Positions 1-10,303 of a stretch of DNA of 64,000 nt are shown piece by piece. The DNA is from Roseateles oligotrophus (GTDB lineage: Bacteria > Pseudomonadota > Gammaproteobacteria > Burkholderiales > Burkholderiaceae_C): NCBI RefSeq assembly GCF_014204525.1, contig NZ_JACHLP010000002.1, positions 434,001 to 498,000 on the forward strand, read 5' to 3'. The notes under the pieces are model-generated. The model did not search any database. It had not been told where the DNA came from and worked only from the letters and a program-made list of their open reading frames with translations. Position numbers and translations under genes: made by a program. Each line of letters starts with the position of its first letter. Positions within the stretch are counted from its first letter, which is position 1.

Positions 1-195
1 GTCTTGCTCGAAGTCAGCGATGACGGGGTCGGCTTGACGCAAGGCAGCGAAACCGCCACGAACGGCCTCGGGCTGAAGAACTCCGACGAGCGGCTGCGCC
101 AGCTGTATGGCGGGCGCGCCCGGCTGACGCTGTTGCCACAACAGCCCGGCTGCCTGGCGCGGCTGGAAATTGACTGGATGCAAGAAAGCAAATGA
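1..195 (+). CDS. Sensor histidine kinase, C-terminal end (partial)
   Basis: Only the last 64 codons lie in the window; the frame is open at base 1. The residues match the end of a HATPase_c domain: a G1-box-like SDDGVGL is followed by NGLGLKNSDERLRQLYGG, the arrangement found in LytS/AlgZ-type (His_kinase) sensors, where the G2 loop reads GLGLxNxxxRL. It would phosphorylate the LytTR regulator that follows. The stop codon overlaps that regulator's ATG (ATGA), so the pair is almost certainly co-translated. The signal sensed cannot be judged because the sensor half is missing. Confidence 0.9.
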   Translation, partial: VLLEVSDDGVGLTQGSETATNGLGLKNSDERLRQLYGGRARLTLLPQQPGCLARLEIDWMQESK

Positions 196-980
196 TGATG
201 ACGACGCCCAAGCCAACAGCCCTGATCGCCGACGACGAAGAAGGCCCGCGCGAGCAGCTGCGCGCCGCCCTCCAGCGTCTGTGGCCCGAGCTGGACATCG
301 TGGCCGCCAGCGAGCATGGGGTCGATGCCTGGGACGACTTCCTCGCGCATGAACCCGCGCTGTGTTTTCTGGACATCCGCATGCCGGGCCTGAGCGGCAT
401 CGAGGTGGCGCGCCGCATGGCGGCCACGGCCACGCCGCCGCAGGTGGTGTTCGTCACCGCTTTTGGCGACCATGCCGTCTCGGCCTTTGAGGCCGGCGCG
501 GTGGACTATGTGATGAAGCCGGTGGATGACGCCCGCCTGAGCCAGGCCATCGACAGGGTCAAGCGCCGCCTGCATGCGGCCGCGCCCGGCCCCGATCTGC
601 ACAGCCTGCTCAAGCAATTGCTGCCCGCTGCCGCCGCCAAGCCGCGCCCCATCCAGGCCAGCCTGGGCCGCGAGATCAAGCTGATCGCGCCCGAGGATGT
701 GATCTATTTCGAAAGCGACAACCGCTACACCCGGGTGGTCTACCGCGAGCCCGGCGCGGCCAAGGACGGCGAGGCCTTGATCCGCACGCCGCTGAAGGAG
801 CTGCTGGCCCAGCTGGATGCCGAGGTCTTCTGGCAGGTGCATCGCTCGGTGCTGGTGAACAGCCGCTGCATCGCCAGCGCCCTGCGCATCGACGAGAGCA
901 GCATGGTCATCAGCCTGCGCGGGCGCGACACGCAGCTGCCGGTCTCGCGCCAGTTCCAGTCCTTGTTCAAGGGGCAGTAG
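192..980 (+). CDS. LytTR-family response regulator
   Basis: A 262-aa DNA-binding response regulator. Residues 1-125 form the receiver domain, with acidic pair D14/D15, phospho-acceptor D61 (FLDIRMPG), T89 and K109. Residues of about 155-258 form a LytTR DNA-binding domain, with motifs DVIYFESDNRYTRV and FWQVHRSVLVN. It overlaps the upstream LytS-type kinase by 4 nt (ATGA), the classical LytST/AlgZR layout. The start is one of three tandem ATG codons. In this group such regulators control envelope or virulence-like functions; the regulon here is unknown. Confidence 0.95.
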   Translation: MMMTTPKPTALIADDEEGPREQLRAALQRLWPELDIVAASEHGVDAWDDFLAHEPALCFLDIRMPGLSGIEVARRMAATATPPQVVFVTAFGDHAVSAFEAGAVDYVMKPVDDARLSQAIDRVKRRLHAAAPGPDLHSLLKQLLPAAAAKPRPIQASLGREIKLIAPEDVIYFESDNRYTRVVYREPGAAKDGEALIRTPLKELLAQLDAEVFWQVHRSVLVNSRCIASALRIDESSMVISLRGRDTQLPVSRQFQSLFKGQ

Positions 981-1048
981 GGCGGCTCAAGATCCGCGTT
1001 CGCCGGCTCGCTCGCTTTGTGCACAATCCTAGGCATCTTCCCTCCGAT

Positions 1049-2764
1049 ATGCGAGCAGCCATGGCCGTCCTGCCGACCCCCAGATTCGATGAGTTTTATC
1101 GTTATGAGGCCCTGACCGAGCTGCTCTTCGCCTATGCCGAGGCCAGGCCCAATCTGGTCTCGCTGCGCAGCATCGGCAAAAGCCATGAGGGCCGCGACAT
1201 CTGGGTGCTGGTGCTAACCAATACTGCCAGCGGAGCCGATGTGGACAAGCCCGCCTTCTGGCTGGACGGCAATATCCATGCGGCCGAGCTGACCGCTTCC
1301 ACCGCCTGCCTCTACTACCTTAACCATCTGGTAACGGGTTATAGCGTGGACCCGCAGGTGACCCAGTTGCTCGATACGCGCGCCGTCTATATGGTGCCGC
1401 GCCTCAATCCCGACGGGGCCGAACTGGCCTTGGCGGATCGGCCGCGCCATATCCGCTCCTCCACCCGTGCCTATCCCTTCGACGAGGCCCCGGTCGATGG
1501 CCTGAGCGTCGAAGATGTGGACGGCGACGGCCGCATTCTCAGCATGCGGGTGCGCGACCCGCATGGCACTTACAAAAAACATGCGCAGGAGCCGCGCCTG
1601 ATGGTGGCGCGTGAGCCGGGCGAGTTCGGCGGCGAGTACTACCGTTTGATCCCCGAGGGCTTCATCAAGAACCACGATGGCCTGACCGTGACGGTCAACA
1701 AGGACCGCGAGGGTCTGGACCTGAACCGCAACTTCCCCAGCGAATGGCGGCAGGAGCACAAGCAAGTCGGTGCCGGCCCCTATCCGACCAGCGAGCCCGA
1801 GGTGCGGGCCATGGTGGACTTCATCACCAGCCATCCGAATATCGGCGCCGCCATCAGCTACCACACCCATAGCGGCGTGATCCTGCGGCCCATGGGCGGC
1901 CAGAGCGACGAGGCGATGATCCCTGAGGATTTGTGGACCTATAAGCGCTTCTCGGCCCTGGGCGAGCAGCTCAGCGGCTACCCGGCCCTCAGCATCTGGC
2001 ACGACTTCCGCTACCACCCCAAGGAGGTCATCACCGGCACGCAGGACTGGGTCTACGAACATCTGGGCGCCTTGTTCTGGGTGGTGGAGCTGTGGTCGCC
2101 GAACAAGGAGGCCGGCATCGAGGGCTATAAATGGATCGACTGGTACCGCGAGCATCCGGTGGAGGACGATCTCAAGCTGCTCAAGTGGAGCGATGAGCAA
2201 TGCGGCGGCCAGGCCCATGTGGACTGGCGGCCCTTCCATCACCCGCAACTCGGTGACGTCGAGATTGGCGGTTGGGACAAGATGAACTTCTGGCGCAACC
2301 CGCCGCCGGCCCTGCGCCAGCGCGAGGCGGCGCGCTTCCCGGCCTGGATGGATCAGATCGCCCTGTCCCTGCCCAAGCTGGAGCTGCTGCGCACCGAGGT
2401 GCGGGCCCTGGGCCCCGACACCTGGCGCATCCGCATGGCCGTGGCCAATAGCGGTTATCTGCCCGCTTATGTGACCCAGCGCGCCCTGGAGCGCAAGATC
2501 GTGCGCGGCGTGATGTTCGAGATCCATCTGCCCGAGGGCGACCCCGAGTTCAGCCTGCTCGGCGGCAAGCAGCGCATGGAAGGCCCGCAGCTGGAAGGCC
2601 ATGGCCCCAAGAGCAGCCAGCAAGCCTTTCTGCCCAGCCGCGAGGTGACGGCCGACCGGGCCGTGGGCGAATGGGTGCTGCGCGCGCCCAAAGGCAGCCG
2701 CCTGGCCTTGAGCGCCTGTGCGGACCGGGCGGGGACGGTGCGCACCGAGGTGGTGTTGGATTAG
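1049..2764 (+). CDS. M14-family zinc carboxypeptidase
   Basis: A protein of about 571 aa. The N-terminal two thirds carry the M14 carboxypeptidase fold. The zinc motif HxxE is in DGNIHAAELTAS, substrate-side residues are in LDLNRNFPSEW, the third zinc histidine is in ISYHTHSG, and a late ELWSPNKEAG supplies the likely catalytic Glu. There is no signal peptide, so it is probably cytoplasmic. The C-terminal ~150 residues look like a separate beta-rich domain. The start is uncertain: GTG at 1019, ATG at 1049 and ATG at 1061 are all in frame and none has a clear ribosome binding site. The stop overlaps the convergent ankyrin gene by 4 nt (TTAG). Confidence 0.88.
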   Translation: MRAAMAVLPTPRFDEFYRYEALTELLFAYAEARPNLVSLRSIGKSHEGRDIWVLVLTNTASGADVDKPAFWLDGNIHAAELTASTACLYYLNHLVTGYSVDPQVTQLLDTRAVYMVPRLNPDGAELALADRPRHIRSSTRAYPFDEAPVDGLSVEDVDGDGRILSMRVRDPHGTYKKHAQEPRLMVAREPGEFGGEYYRLIPEGFIKNHDGLTVTVNKDREGLDLNRNFPSEWRQEHKQVGAGPYPTSEPEVRAMVDFITSHPNIGAAISYHTHSGVILRPMGGQSDEAMIPEDLWTYKRFSALGEQLSGYPALSIWHDFRYHPKEVITGTQDWVYEHLGALFWVVELWSPNKEAGIEGYKWIDWYREHPVEDDLKLLKWSDEQCGGQAHVDWRPFHHPQLGDVEIGGWDKMNFWRNPPPALRQREAARFPAWMDQIALSLPKLELLRTEVRALGPDTWRIRMAVANSGYLPAYVTQRALERKIVRGVMFEIHLPEGDPEFSLLGGKQRMEGPQLEGHGPKSSQQAFLPSREVTADRAVGEWVLRAPKGSRLALSACADRAGTVRTEVVLD

Positions 2765-4356
2765 CCCGCCTCCGCATCATCGAGCCAAGCCTGCAACTCC
2801 GCCGGTAACTCGTCCTGCTCCGCCTCAGAGGGGCGGGGCGCCCCTGCGGCCAGCAATAACTGCAGCGTGGCCAGATAGTCGCCGCCGGGCTGAGGCAGGT
2901 GTGCGGCGGCGTGCAGCAGGCTGCCCATCACATCGCCGCCATAGCCATTGCCCTCCTGCCAGCTGGCGCCATGCGCCAGCAGTAACTGCACCAGGGCCGC
3001 GTCGCCGTTGAAGGCGGCCTGGTTCAGGGCGCTGGCCTGCCAATCGCCCAGCACCCCGACCGGCCAGCCCAGCGACAGCATCAGCGCGACCGAGCTCCGC
3101 GCGCGCCGCTGCGTCTGGTCGGGCAGCAGGCGCAGCTCATGCGCGCCCAGCGCTTGCAGCAGTCCGGGCTGTTCGTCCAGCAAGGCCCGCGCCGTGCCGG
3201 CATCGGCAGCCGCGCAGGCGGCCAGAAAACGCTCCCGTGCCGAGGGCAGTTCCGGCCTCGCGCCCTGCGCCGCCAGCAGTTCCAGCGCCGCGCTTTCACC
3301 CAGCAGGGCCGCCAGCGTGGCGGGCTTGCGGCCCTCGGCGTCGCGGGCCGCGAGATCGGCGCCATGGGCGATCAGCTGGCTCAGGCAGGCGCCGGAGCGG
3401 CCTCTGCGCAAGGCGTGGTGCAGGGCCGCGCCGCCCTGCGGGCCGGCCTCGTTGACGTCGGCCCCCAGGCTCAGTGCCAGGTCGAGGCCGGTGGGGTCTT
3501 CAAAGTCGAGCAGGCGCAGCAGCGCATTCGTGCCCTGCCAGCGCGCACCGTGTGCGATCAACTGGCGGATCTGCACAGCGGCACGCTGGCGCTCGCTGTC
3601 TTCGCAGGCGTGGTACAGCGACTCGCCGTCGTTGGGATCGGCACCGGCGGCCAGCAGGGCGGCGGCCAGCGCCGGGCTTTGCGCCCGGGCGATGGCACCG
3701 TACAGCAGGGGCAGGCCGGGCGGCTCGGCCGTGTCCGGCATGCGCAGGGCATGGAGATCGCTGCCGCCTTGCGCGAGCAAGGTTTGGGCGCTGCGCAGCA
3801 AGCCGCCGGCCCAGGGCTCGCCGAGGCGATGCAGGCTGGAGAAGCATACGTAGGCCAAGGCGGGCGCATCGAAGGGCGGGAGCCGCTGGCCCGCAGCGGG
3901 CATGCGTTCAAGCGTCTCCAGCTCGCCCCGTGCCAAGGCCAGGGCCGGGCGCAAGGCCGGTGGGCATGGGCCTCGCAAACGCTGCATCAGCGCCAAGGCG
4001 CGCTCGGGCTGCGGGCTGTCCCAGCCCCGGCCCAGGGCCAGCGTCAGGATGCGCGTGATCAGCGCGGCCTGGTCGAGCTGGCTTGCCTCCTGCTGCGCCA
4101 GCACGGCCCGGCGCAGGGCGGGCCAGCTGGCAAAGCCCAGCTCGCGCGCGATCACCAGTTGGGCCTGGCTGAGGCTGGGCGGCGCGGCCGCATGGTCTCG
4201 GTGGTAGGGTGCGGCGCGCGCCAGGCTGGCGGCATCGGCGTTGCGCCAGCCGCGCAGCAATTCACGCGCTTGACGCTTGAGTTGTTGCAGATCGGCCGAG
4301 TCGGGGAGCGCGGGCAGGGCGGGCTGGGGCGCAGCCCCGGGATGGCTTGTTTTCAA
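2761..4356 (-). CDS. Ankyrin-repeat protein
   Basis: A 531-aa protein. The first ~90 residues contain a segment seen at the front of many proteobacterial ankyrin proteins: DLQQLKRQARELLRGW, then LVIARELGFASWPALRR. Ankyrin-type repeats follow, for example GADVNEAGPQGGAALHHA and AHGADLAARDAEGRKPATLA, with more near the C-terminus (LLLAHGASW, LLLAAGAPRP). There is no signal peptide, so it is presumably a cytoplasmic protein-interaction scaffold; the partner is unknown. It is a single-gene unit, convergent with the M14 peptidase and sharing TTAG at the stops. Confidence 0.85.
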   Translation of the reverse strand: MKTSHPGAAPQPALPALPDSADLQQLKRQARELLRGWRNADAASLARAAPYHRDHAAAPPSLSQAQLVIARELGFASWPALRRAVLAQQEASQLDQAALITRILTLALGRGWDSPQPERALALMQRLRGPCPPALRPALALARGELETLERMPAAGQRLPPFDAPALAYVCFSSLHRLGEPWAGGLLRSAQTLLAQGGSDLHALRMPDTAEPPGLPLLYGAIARAQSPALAAALLAAGADPNDGESLYHACEDSERQRAAVQIRQLIAHGARWQGTNALLRLLDFEDPTGLDLALSLGADVNEAGPQGGAALHHALRRGRSGACLSQLIAHGADLAARDAEGRKPATLAALLGESAALELLAAQGARPELPSARERFLAACAAADAGTARALLDEQPGLLQALGAHELRLLPDQTQRRARSSVALMLSLGWPVGVLGDWQASALNQAAFNGDAALVQLLLAHGASWQEGNGYGGDVMGSLLHAAAHLPQPGGDYLATLQLLLAAGAPRPSEAEQDELPAELQAWLDDAEAG

Positions 4357-4534
4357 GGGAAACCTCCATGCGTATCAAGCCTGCGATCCGCGCGCTCAGG
4401 CCGCACAAAGGCGTAACAGTGGGAAGTGAGTTGCGGACGCGGTCTTGAACGCGCGTCCCACCGGGTGGCCTCAGGCCTGCCTGCGGATCCAGCAGCACCC
4501 CGGCCGGTGCTGTGGGCGCAGTGTGCCATAGCGC

Positions 4535-5251
4535 TCAATGCTTGGCTTGCCGGTCCTGCTCCGCCGCCGCTTCCTGAGCGGCGCGCCACAGCCGCGCCGG
4601 CACAAAGGTACGCAACTGCTCCATGGCCTTGTCCACCAGCTTGGGGTGCAGCTCGTGGCCGATGCCGGGCAGCACATCGGCCGTCACGTCGGCGCCCAGA
4701 GCGACCAGGGTTCTGGCCATATTCACCACGGGGCGGTAGGGCACCAGGCCATCGTCCAGGCCATGCAGCAGGTGCAGGCTGACCTCGTGCGGCGCTCTTT
4801 CGGGCACCCGCCCATGGCCGCCCGAGAAGGCCAGCACCCGGCCTGCCAATTGGTCCTGGGCCTGCACCGCCTCCAGCGCCAGCGTGGCGCCCTGGGAGAA
4901 ACCGGCCAGGGCGATGCGCCCCCAGTCCAGCCCGAAGTGCCGGGCCCAGCCTTGCACGCGCTGGATCAGGGCGGGCAGGGCGGCGTCCAGGCGCTGCGCC
5001 AGCACGGCCTCGTCCAGGCCGTCCACCGCAAACCAGGCCCGGCCGCCTTCGGCCAGGGCCAGGGGCGCGTTCAGCGAGACCAGGGCCGCCTGCGGGTACT
5101 GGGCGCGCAGGGCGGCGCGCAGCGGCTCCATGCTGGCGGCGTCCGCGCCCAGGCCGTGCAGCAGCACAAAGCACAGATCCACCGCGCCGCTGGCCGGCAG
5201 ATGGACGAGGGCCGGCGGGGTGTTCGAGTCTTGGGTTTCGACGGGATTCAT
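4535..5251 (-). CDS. YpfH-like esterase/phospholipase (alpha/beta hydrolase)
   Basis: A 238-aa serine hydrolase of the carboxylesterase/phospholipase family (PF02230, YpfH-like). The nucleophile is S119 in GFSQG, the acid lies in HGLDDGLVP and the histidine in GIGHEL; the oxyanion region is [10 protein letters not shown]. It has no signal peptide, so it is a cytoplasmic esterase of broad short-chain ester activity. It stands alone, divergent from iorA. The 178 bp between it and the ankyrin gene hold no recognisable feature. Confidence 0.9.
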   Translation of the reverse strand: MNPVETQDSNTPPALVHLPASGAVDLCFVLLHGLGADAASMEPLRAALRAQYPQAALVSLNAPLALAEGGRAWFAVDGLDEAVLAQRLDAALPALIQRVQGWARHFGLDWGRIALAGFSQGATLALEAVQAQDQLAGRVLAFSGGHGRVPERAPHEVSLHLLHGLDDGLVPYRPVVNMARTLVALGADVTADVLPGIGHELHPKLVDKAMEQLRTFVPARLWRAAQEAAAEQDRQAKH

Positions 5252-5379
5252 GGTGGCTGGGGGACGAGGTCGCTGACAGGCGGGGATTGTCGCTTGGGAG
5301 CCAAGGCCCCGGGGAGGCCTGGGCTATGCTGCGCCGTCCCGCCGCGGCTTCAGCGGCCGGGCGGGAAGGAGCCCAGAAC

Positions 5380-5847
5380 GTGGAACTGAAGGTCAATGGT
5401 CAGCGCATGCAACTGCCCGAACATGCCAGCGACCCGGCCATGCCCTTGCTATGGGCTTTGCGGGACGGCCTGCATCTCACCGGCAGCAAGTTCGGCTGCG
5501 GCGTGGCCGCCTGCGGCGCCTGCACCGTGCATGTGGACGGTCAGGCCGCCAGGGCTTGCGTCACGCCGCTGGGCGCCGTGCAGGGCAAGGCCATCACCAC
5601 CATCGAGGCCCTGGGCACTGCCGAGCATCCACATGCCTTGCAAATCGCCTGGCTGGCCGAACAGGTGCCGCAATGCGGCTATTGCCAGAGCGGCATGCTG
5701 ATGGCGGCGGCCGCCCTGCTGGCCAGAAACCCCAAACCCAGCGATGCCGATATCGACGCGGCCATGACGAATCTCTGCCGCTGCGGCACTTACCCGCGCG
5801 TGCGCCGCGCCATCCGGCAGGCGGCGGCACTCGGGGCCCGGCGATGA
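5380..5847 (+). CDS. iorA: Isoquinoline 1-oxidoreductase-type small subunit, [2Fe-2S]
   Basis: A 155-aa iron-sulfur subunit of a xanthine-oxidase-family molybdenum hydroxylase. The plant-type [2Fe-2S] site is CGVAACGAC (Cx4Cx2C). The second cluster uses CGYC and a late CRC in [15 protein letters not shown]. The start is taken as GTG at 5380 because GGGAAGGA lies about 10 nt upstream and the protein then has the usual IorA length; an in-frame upstream start at 5287 has no support. It overlaps the large subunit by ATGA. It passes electrons from the Mo site to an unidentified acceptor; no cytochrome subunit is adjacent. The actual substrate may be another N-heterocycle or an aldehyde. Confidence 0.92.
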   Translation: MELKVNGQRMQLPEHASDPAMPLLWALRDGLHLTGSKFGCGVAACGACTVHVDGQAARACVTPLGAVQGKAITTIEALGTAEHPHALQIAWLAEQVPQCGYCQSGMLMAAAALLARNPKPSDADIDAAMTNLCRCGTYPRVRRAIRQAAALGARR

Positions 5848-8126
5848 AGCGCCGCACCTTGCTGCTGAGCGGGCTGGGCGCCTCGGCCGCCCTGCTGGTG
5901 GGCTGGGGCTATCTGCCGCCGCGCAGCCGCCTGGGCCATGCCGGCAGCCTGGGCCAGGTGGAGGGCGAGATCGGCCTGAACGGCTGGATCAAGATCGCCG
6001 CCAACGGCGATGTGCTGCTGGCCATGCACCGCAGCGAGATGGGCCAGGGCGTGCACACGGCCCTGGCCCAGCTGGTGGCCGAGGAGCTGAGCCTGCCGCT
6101 GGCAAGGCTGCGGCTGATCCCGGCGGGCTTCGAGTCCATCTACGGCAATATCGCCATGTTTGTGGGCTCCTTGCCCCTGCACCCGCGCCAGACCGAGCCC
6201 GGCCATACAAGCCTGGGGGCCCGCCTGGGCCAGTGGACGGTGGCCAAGCTGGCGCGTGAACTGGGCATCAACGCCACCGGCGGCAGCAGCAGCGTGGCCG
6301 ATGCCTGGGAACCGCTGCGCTGGGCGGCGGCCACCGCCCGTCAGCAATTGCTGGGCGCCGCCTCGCTGCGCTGGAAGCTGCCCCTGCCCGAGCTGCTGCT
6401 GGAGGACGGGCTGATCAGCCATGTCTCCGGCCCCAGCGCGCATTTTGGCGAGCTGGCCAAGGAGGCCGCGGCCACCCCGCCGGGCGAGGTCAGGCTCAAA
6501 CCCAAGGCCAGATGGACGCAGATCGGCAAGCCCCTGGCGCGCCTGGACCTGGCCGCCAAGGTGGACGGTAGCGCCGTCTTCGGCATCGATGTGCGGCCGG
6601 GCAAGGACCTGCTCTTCGCCGCCGTGCGCCACTGCCCCATGCTGGGCGGCGGCCTGGGGCCGGTGCCCGTCAATGCCTTGCTGCAGCAGCCCGGTGTGCT
6701 GCGGGTCGTGCAGCTGGGCACGGTGGCCGGCAGCCATGCGGCCGTGGCCGTGCTGGCCCGCAATAGCTGGCATGCGCAGCGCGCCGCCGCAAGCCTGGAG
6801 TCGGCCTGGCAGCAGCGTCCCGCCGGCGCCCTGAACACGGCCCAGATCGAAAGCCGCCTGGCCGACAGCGCCCGCGTGGCGGCCGCGCAAGGCCATGTCT
6901 TCTTCTCGCAGGGCGAGGCGGATGCCGCCCTGGCCCAGGCGCCGCGCAAGGTCGAGGCGCTCTACCAGGCCCCCTATCTGGCCCATGCCACGATGGAGCC
7001 GATGAATTGCACGGCCTGCGTCAAGGACGGCCGGGTGGAGGTCTGGGTCGGCACGCAGGTGCCAGGTCTTGCCCGGGCCGTGGCGGCGCGGGTGGCGGGC
7101 GTGGCCGAGGCGGCCGTGACCTTGCATCAGACTTATCTGGGCGGAGGCTTTGGCCGCCGCCTGGAGGCCGACCACGTGGGCCAGGCCGTGCGCGTGGCCA
7201 TGGACACCGGCGGCGTGCCGGTGCAACTGCTGTGGTCGCGCGAGGAGGACATGACGCATGACTTCTACCGCCCGGCCGGCGCCGCCTTCTTGCAAGCCGG
7301 CCTGGACGCCGCGGGCAAGCCCCTGGCCTTGCGGCTGGGCAGCGCGGGCGACGCGATCTCGCCGCGCTGGATGGAGCGGGTGCTGCCGGCCCTGGCCGGC
7401 CCGGTCGAGCCGCCCGACAAGAGTGCCAGCGAGGGCTTGTTCGATCAGCCCTATGCCATCCCGCAGCAGCGCATCGCGCATCTGGCCACGCACAGCGGCG
7501 TGCCGGTGGGCTTCTGGCGCTCGGTGGGTCATTCCCACAACGCCTTTTTCATCGAGAGCTTTGTCGACGAGCTGGCCCATGCCGCCGGCGCCGACCCGCT
7601 GGCCTACCGGCTGGCGCTGCTGGACGGCCTGCCGCGCCATGCCGCCGTGCTCAGGCGTGCGGCGCAGGAAGCGGGCTGGGGTCAGGTCTTGCCCAAAGAC
7701 CGAGCGCGTGGCCTGGCCTTGCACGAGAGCTTCGGCAGCATCGTGGCCCAGGTCATCGAGCTGAGCAGCCAGCAGGGCAAACCGCGGGTGCATCGCGTGG
7801 TCTGCGCCATCGACTGCGGCGTGGTGCTCAACCCCGGCATCGTCGCCCAGCAGATGGAGAGCGCGGTGATCTTCGGCCTGACGGCCGCGCTCTACGGCCG
7901 CATCGACATCAAGGACGGCGTGGTGCAGCAGCGCAACTTCCCCGACTATCCCCTGCTGACGCTGGCCCAGACGCCGCTGATCGAGACCCATCTGATGGCC
8001 AGCGATCTGCCTCCCACCGGCGTCGGTGAGCCCGGCACGCCGCCGGTGGCGCCGGCCCTGGCCAATGCCTGGTTCGCCCTGACCGGTGAGCGCTTGCGCC
8101 GCCTGCCTTTGGCAACTACTGTTTGA
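5844..8126 (+). CDS. iorB: Isoquinoline 1-oxidoreductase-type molybdopterin subunit
   Basis: A 760-aa catalytic subunit. The N-terminus [10 protein letters not shown] plus a hydrophobic stretch looks like a Tat signal or anchor, so a periplasmic location is likely. Family motifs include [29 protein letters not shown] (MPT/cofactor region) and a C-terminal [10 protein letters not shown] holding the catalytic Glu. Typical IorB proteins are 700-780 aa, so it is full length. Start and stop overlap iorA in ATGA. There is no XdhC-type maturation gene nearby. The substrate is inferred from family only. Confidence 0.92.
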   Translation: MKRRTLLLSGLGASAALLVGWGYLPPRSRLGHAGSLGQVEGEIGLNGWIKIAANGDVLLAMHRSEMGQGVHTALAQLVAEELSLPLARLRLIPAGFESIYGNIAMFVGSLPLHPRQTEPGHTSLGARLGQWTVAKLARELGINATGGSSSVADAWEPLRWAAATARQQLLGAASLRWKLPLPELLLEDGLISHVSGPSAHFGELAKEAAATPPGEVRLKPKARWTQIGKPLARLDLAAKVDGSAVFGIDVRPGKDLLFAAVRHCPMLGGGLGPVPVNALLQQPGVLRVVQLGTVAGSHAAVAVLARNSWHAQRAAASLESAWQQRPAGALNTAQIESRLADSARVAAAQGHVFFSQGEADAALAQAPRKVEALYQAPYLAHATMEPMNCTACVKDGRVEVWVGTQVPGLARAVAARVAGVAEAAVTLHQTYLGGGFGRRLEADHVGQAVRVAMDTGGVPVQLLWSREEDMTHDFYRPAGAAFLQAGLDAAGKPLALRLGSAGDAISPRWMERVLPALAGPVEPPDKSASEGLFDQPYAIPQQRIAHLATHSGVPVGFWRSVGHSHNAFFIESFVDELAHAAGADPLAYRLALLDGLPRHAAVLRRAAQEAGWGQVLPKDRARGLALHESFGSIVAQVIELSSQQGKPRVHRVVCAIDCGVVLNPGIVAQQMESAVIFGLTAALYGRIDIKDGVVQQRNFPDYPLLTLAQTPLIETHLMASDLPPTGVGEPGTPPVAPALANAWFALTGERLRRLPLATTV

Positions 8127-8182
8127 TCAGGTGGCTTGCCGCCGCGCCAGCGGCGGATCCAAGGAGTGAGGTCGAGGAGCTT

Positions 8183-10303
8183 ATGCAGATCTCCCTGAAT
8201 AGTCGCATACGCCTGCCCGCCAGATCCGAGGCTCTGGCCGAGACTGTGGACCTGGACCGGCCGGTGGGCGCCATCCGGCGCAGCTATTTCCTGGCCCTGG
8301 CCATCCTGGCCTTGCTGGCCCTGGGCAACTATCTGGTCATCAACGCCATGTTGCGCGAGCAGGCCCATGCGGTGGCCCTCAACGAGGTGGCGATCAGTCA
8401 GCGCTCGGACCTGCGCCGGGTGGCGCAGATCGTCGAGCTGATCCTGCGCACCCAGGATCAGAATCCCGGCCCCGGTGGCCAGCGCTGGCTGGCCGCGACC
8501 CGCGAGGAGTTGGCGAGGTTGGCGGGGCGCCTGGAGTCCAGCCAGGAGGTGTTTGACCAGGCCCTGCTGCGCGACCAGGGCCTGCGGGTAAGCTGGCTCA
8601 AGACGCCTCTGATCGACACGGGCCGGGCCCAGCGTTTCTCGGCCATGACGCGCGCGCTGGCTCAGCAGCTGCGCAAGTTCGCCGCCCTGGATGCCGGCCA
8701 GGTGGAGTGGCGTTTCTCGGTCTGGGCGCCGCTGGAGCTGGCCCTGGCCGCCGACGGCCTCTTGATGAGCGAGGTGAATGCCATCACCAGCGATCTCTAC
8801 CGCCACGCCCTGCACACGGCCCAGCGCTTCCAGCGCCTGCATCTGGCGCTGGCCGGCATCACCTTGCTGACCCTGTTGGCCGAGTACCTGCTGATCTTCC
8901 ACCCCATGCTGCAAGGCCTGCGCCAGAGCAACCAGCGCATCCGCCAGATCACCGAGCAGCTGCGCCACCAGGCCAACCATGATCTGCTCACCGACGTGGG
9001 CAACCGGCGCCTGCTGCGGGCCACGCTGGAGGCGCTGGAGCGGGCGCCCCAGCCCTCGGCCTCGCATGCCCTGCTGCTGCTCGATATCGACAAGTTCAGA
9101 AAGACCAATGAGTTGTTCGGCCATGCGGCGGGCGACCATGCCTTGCGCGCGCTGGCCGAGCGCTTGCAGGACTGCCTGCGTCCGAGCGACCATCTGTTCC
9201 GCAGCGGGGGGAATGAGTTCACCATCGTGCTGCAGCCGGCGCCGCCGGATCCGCCCGCCATGCAGGCCGTGCTGGACGGCCTGGCGGAGGCGGTAGTCCG
9301 GCCGCTGCGCTTCCAGAACCAGGCCTTCCAGATCAGCGCCTGCCTGGGTGCGGCCAGCGCCGGGCTGACCGGCGATACGCAGGGCGATCTGCTCGGCCAG
9401 GCCGACTTCGCCCTGCGCATGGCCAAGCAGGCGGGGCCCGGATCCCGGCGCGTGTTCGACCGCAATGACGCCGGCATCAGCGCGGCGCGGGAGCGGATGG
9501 CCGTGCAGCTCAACCAGGCCTTGCAGCGGGGCCAGATCAAGGCCCATTACCAGCCGGTGGTCGATGTCCACAGCCAGCGCATCCTGGGCGTGGAGGCGCT
9601 GGCCCGCTGGGTCAGAGAGGACGGCGCGGTGCTGACGCCGGCCGAGTTTCTGCCCGTCGTGCAGGAGTTCGGCATGCTGGACCGGCTGACCGAGGCCATG
9701 CTGCAGGCCGTGCTGGACGACCGCCTGCTGTGGCGCGAGCAGGCGGTGATGCCCGGCTTCGTCAGCGTCAACTTCCCCGAGGTCAGCCTGTCGGACCAGT
9801 ATCTGCTGCCGCGTTTGCAGGCCATGGCCGGCGACGAGGGCCTGGCCTGGTTGCAGGTGGAGGTGCTGGAGACCGCCTTGCTCTGCCGGGCCAGCGAGAG
9901 GATCGAGTGCAATCTGCATGGCCTGGCCGAGCTGGGGGTGCGGGTGGTGCTGGACGATTTCGGCACCGGCTATGCCTCGCTCAGCCATCTGCGGCGCCTG
10001 CCCTGCCATTCGATCAAGATCGACCAGAGTTTTGTGGCCGCCATGCAGCGGGATGCGGGCAGCCTGCTGATCGTGCGCGGCATGATAGACATGGCCCTGG
10101 GCCTGGGCCTCAAGGTCACGGTCGAGGGCATAGAGAACCTGGCCCAGCACCAGGTCTTTCTGGCCTTTGCCGGGGTCCGTGGCCAGGGTCATTTCTATGC
10201 CCGGGCGCAAAGCCCGCAGGCGCTGTCCCAGCTATTGCGGGCCAATGCGGCGAACCCGGCCCAGCCGGCCTCGACCCTCGCCAGCACCGGAGCTGCCTCA
10301 TGA
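8183..10303 (+). CDS. Membrane c-di-GMP phosphodiesterase (degenerate GGDEF + EAL)
   Basis: A 706-aa sensor enzyme. TM1 is at about 35-56, a periplasmic domain at 57-219, TM2 at 220-240, GGDEF at about 265-425 and EAL at about 435-690. The GGDEF active loop reads SGGNEF (341-346), so the catalytic Asp is replaced and cyclase activity is doubtful. The EAL motif (471-473) and DDFGTGYASL are intact, so c-di-GMP hydrolysis is likely. The start ATG at 8183 has GAGGTCGAGGAG just upstream and is preferred to TTG at 8123. The stop overlaps the ATG of a periplasmic binding protein, suggesting that protein is its ligand adaptor, as NspS is for MbaA in Vibrio cholerae. Confidence 0.93.
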   Translation: MQISLNSRIRLPARSEALAETVDLDRPVGAIRRSYFLALAILALLALGNYLVINAMLREQAHAVALNEVAISQRSDLRRVAQIVELILRTQDQNPGPGGQRWLAATREELARLAGRLESSQEVFDQALLRDQGLRVSWLKTPLIDTGRAQRFSAMTRALAQQLRKFAALDAGQVEWRFSVWAPLELALAADGLLMSEVNAITSDLYRHALHTAQRFQRLHLALAGITLLTLLAEYLLIFHPMLQGLRQSNQRIRQITEQLRHQANHDLLTDVGNRRLLRATLEALERAPQPSASHALLLLDIDKFRKTNELFGHAAGDHALRALAERLQDCLRPSDHLFRSGGNEFTIVLQPAPPDPPAMQAVLDGLAEAVVRPLRFQNQAFQISACLGAASAGLTGDTQGDLLGQADFALRMAKQAGPGSRRVFDRNDAGISAARERMAVQLNQALQRGQIKAHYQPVVDVHSQRILGVEALARWVREDGAVLTPAEFLPVVQEFGMLDRLTEAMLQAVLDDRLLWREQAVMPGFVSVNFPEVSLSDQYLLPRLQAMAGDEGLAWLQVEVLETALLCRASERIECNLHGLAELGVRVVLDDFGTGYASLSHLRRLPCHSIKIDQSFVAAMQRDAGSLLIVRGMIDMALGLGLKVTVEGIENLAQHQVFLAFAGVRGQGHFYARAQSPQALSQLLRANAANPAQPASTLASTGAAS

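Noticed and set aside
3139-4416. Plus-strand frames across the ankyrin gene
   Set aside because: The minus-strand product has recognisable ankyrin repeats. The plus-strand products are low-complexity Arg/Gln/Gly/Ala sequences.
5790-7991. A 733-codon frame antisense to iorB
   Set aside because: iorB shows all family motifs on the other strand; the antisense product is compositionally odd (His, Gln, Gly, Ala) and has no domain.
9730-10299. A 190-codon N-terminal extension of the sugar-type binding protein
   Set aside because: It is an off-frame shadow of the EAL domain; the signal peptide begins at ATG 10300.
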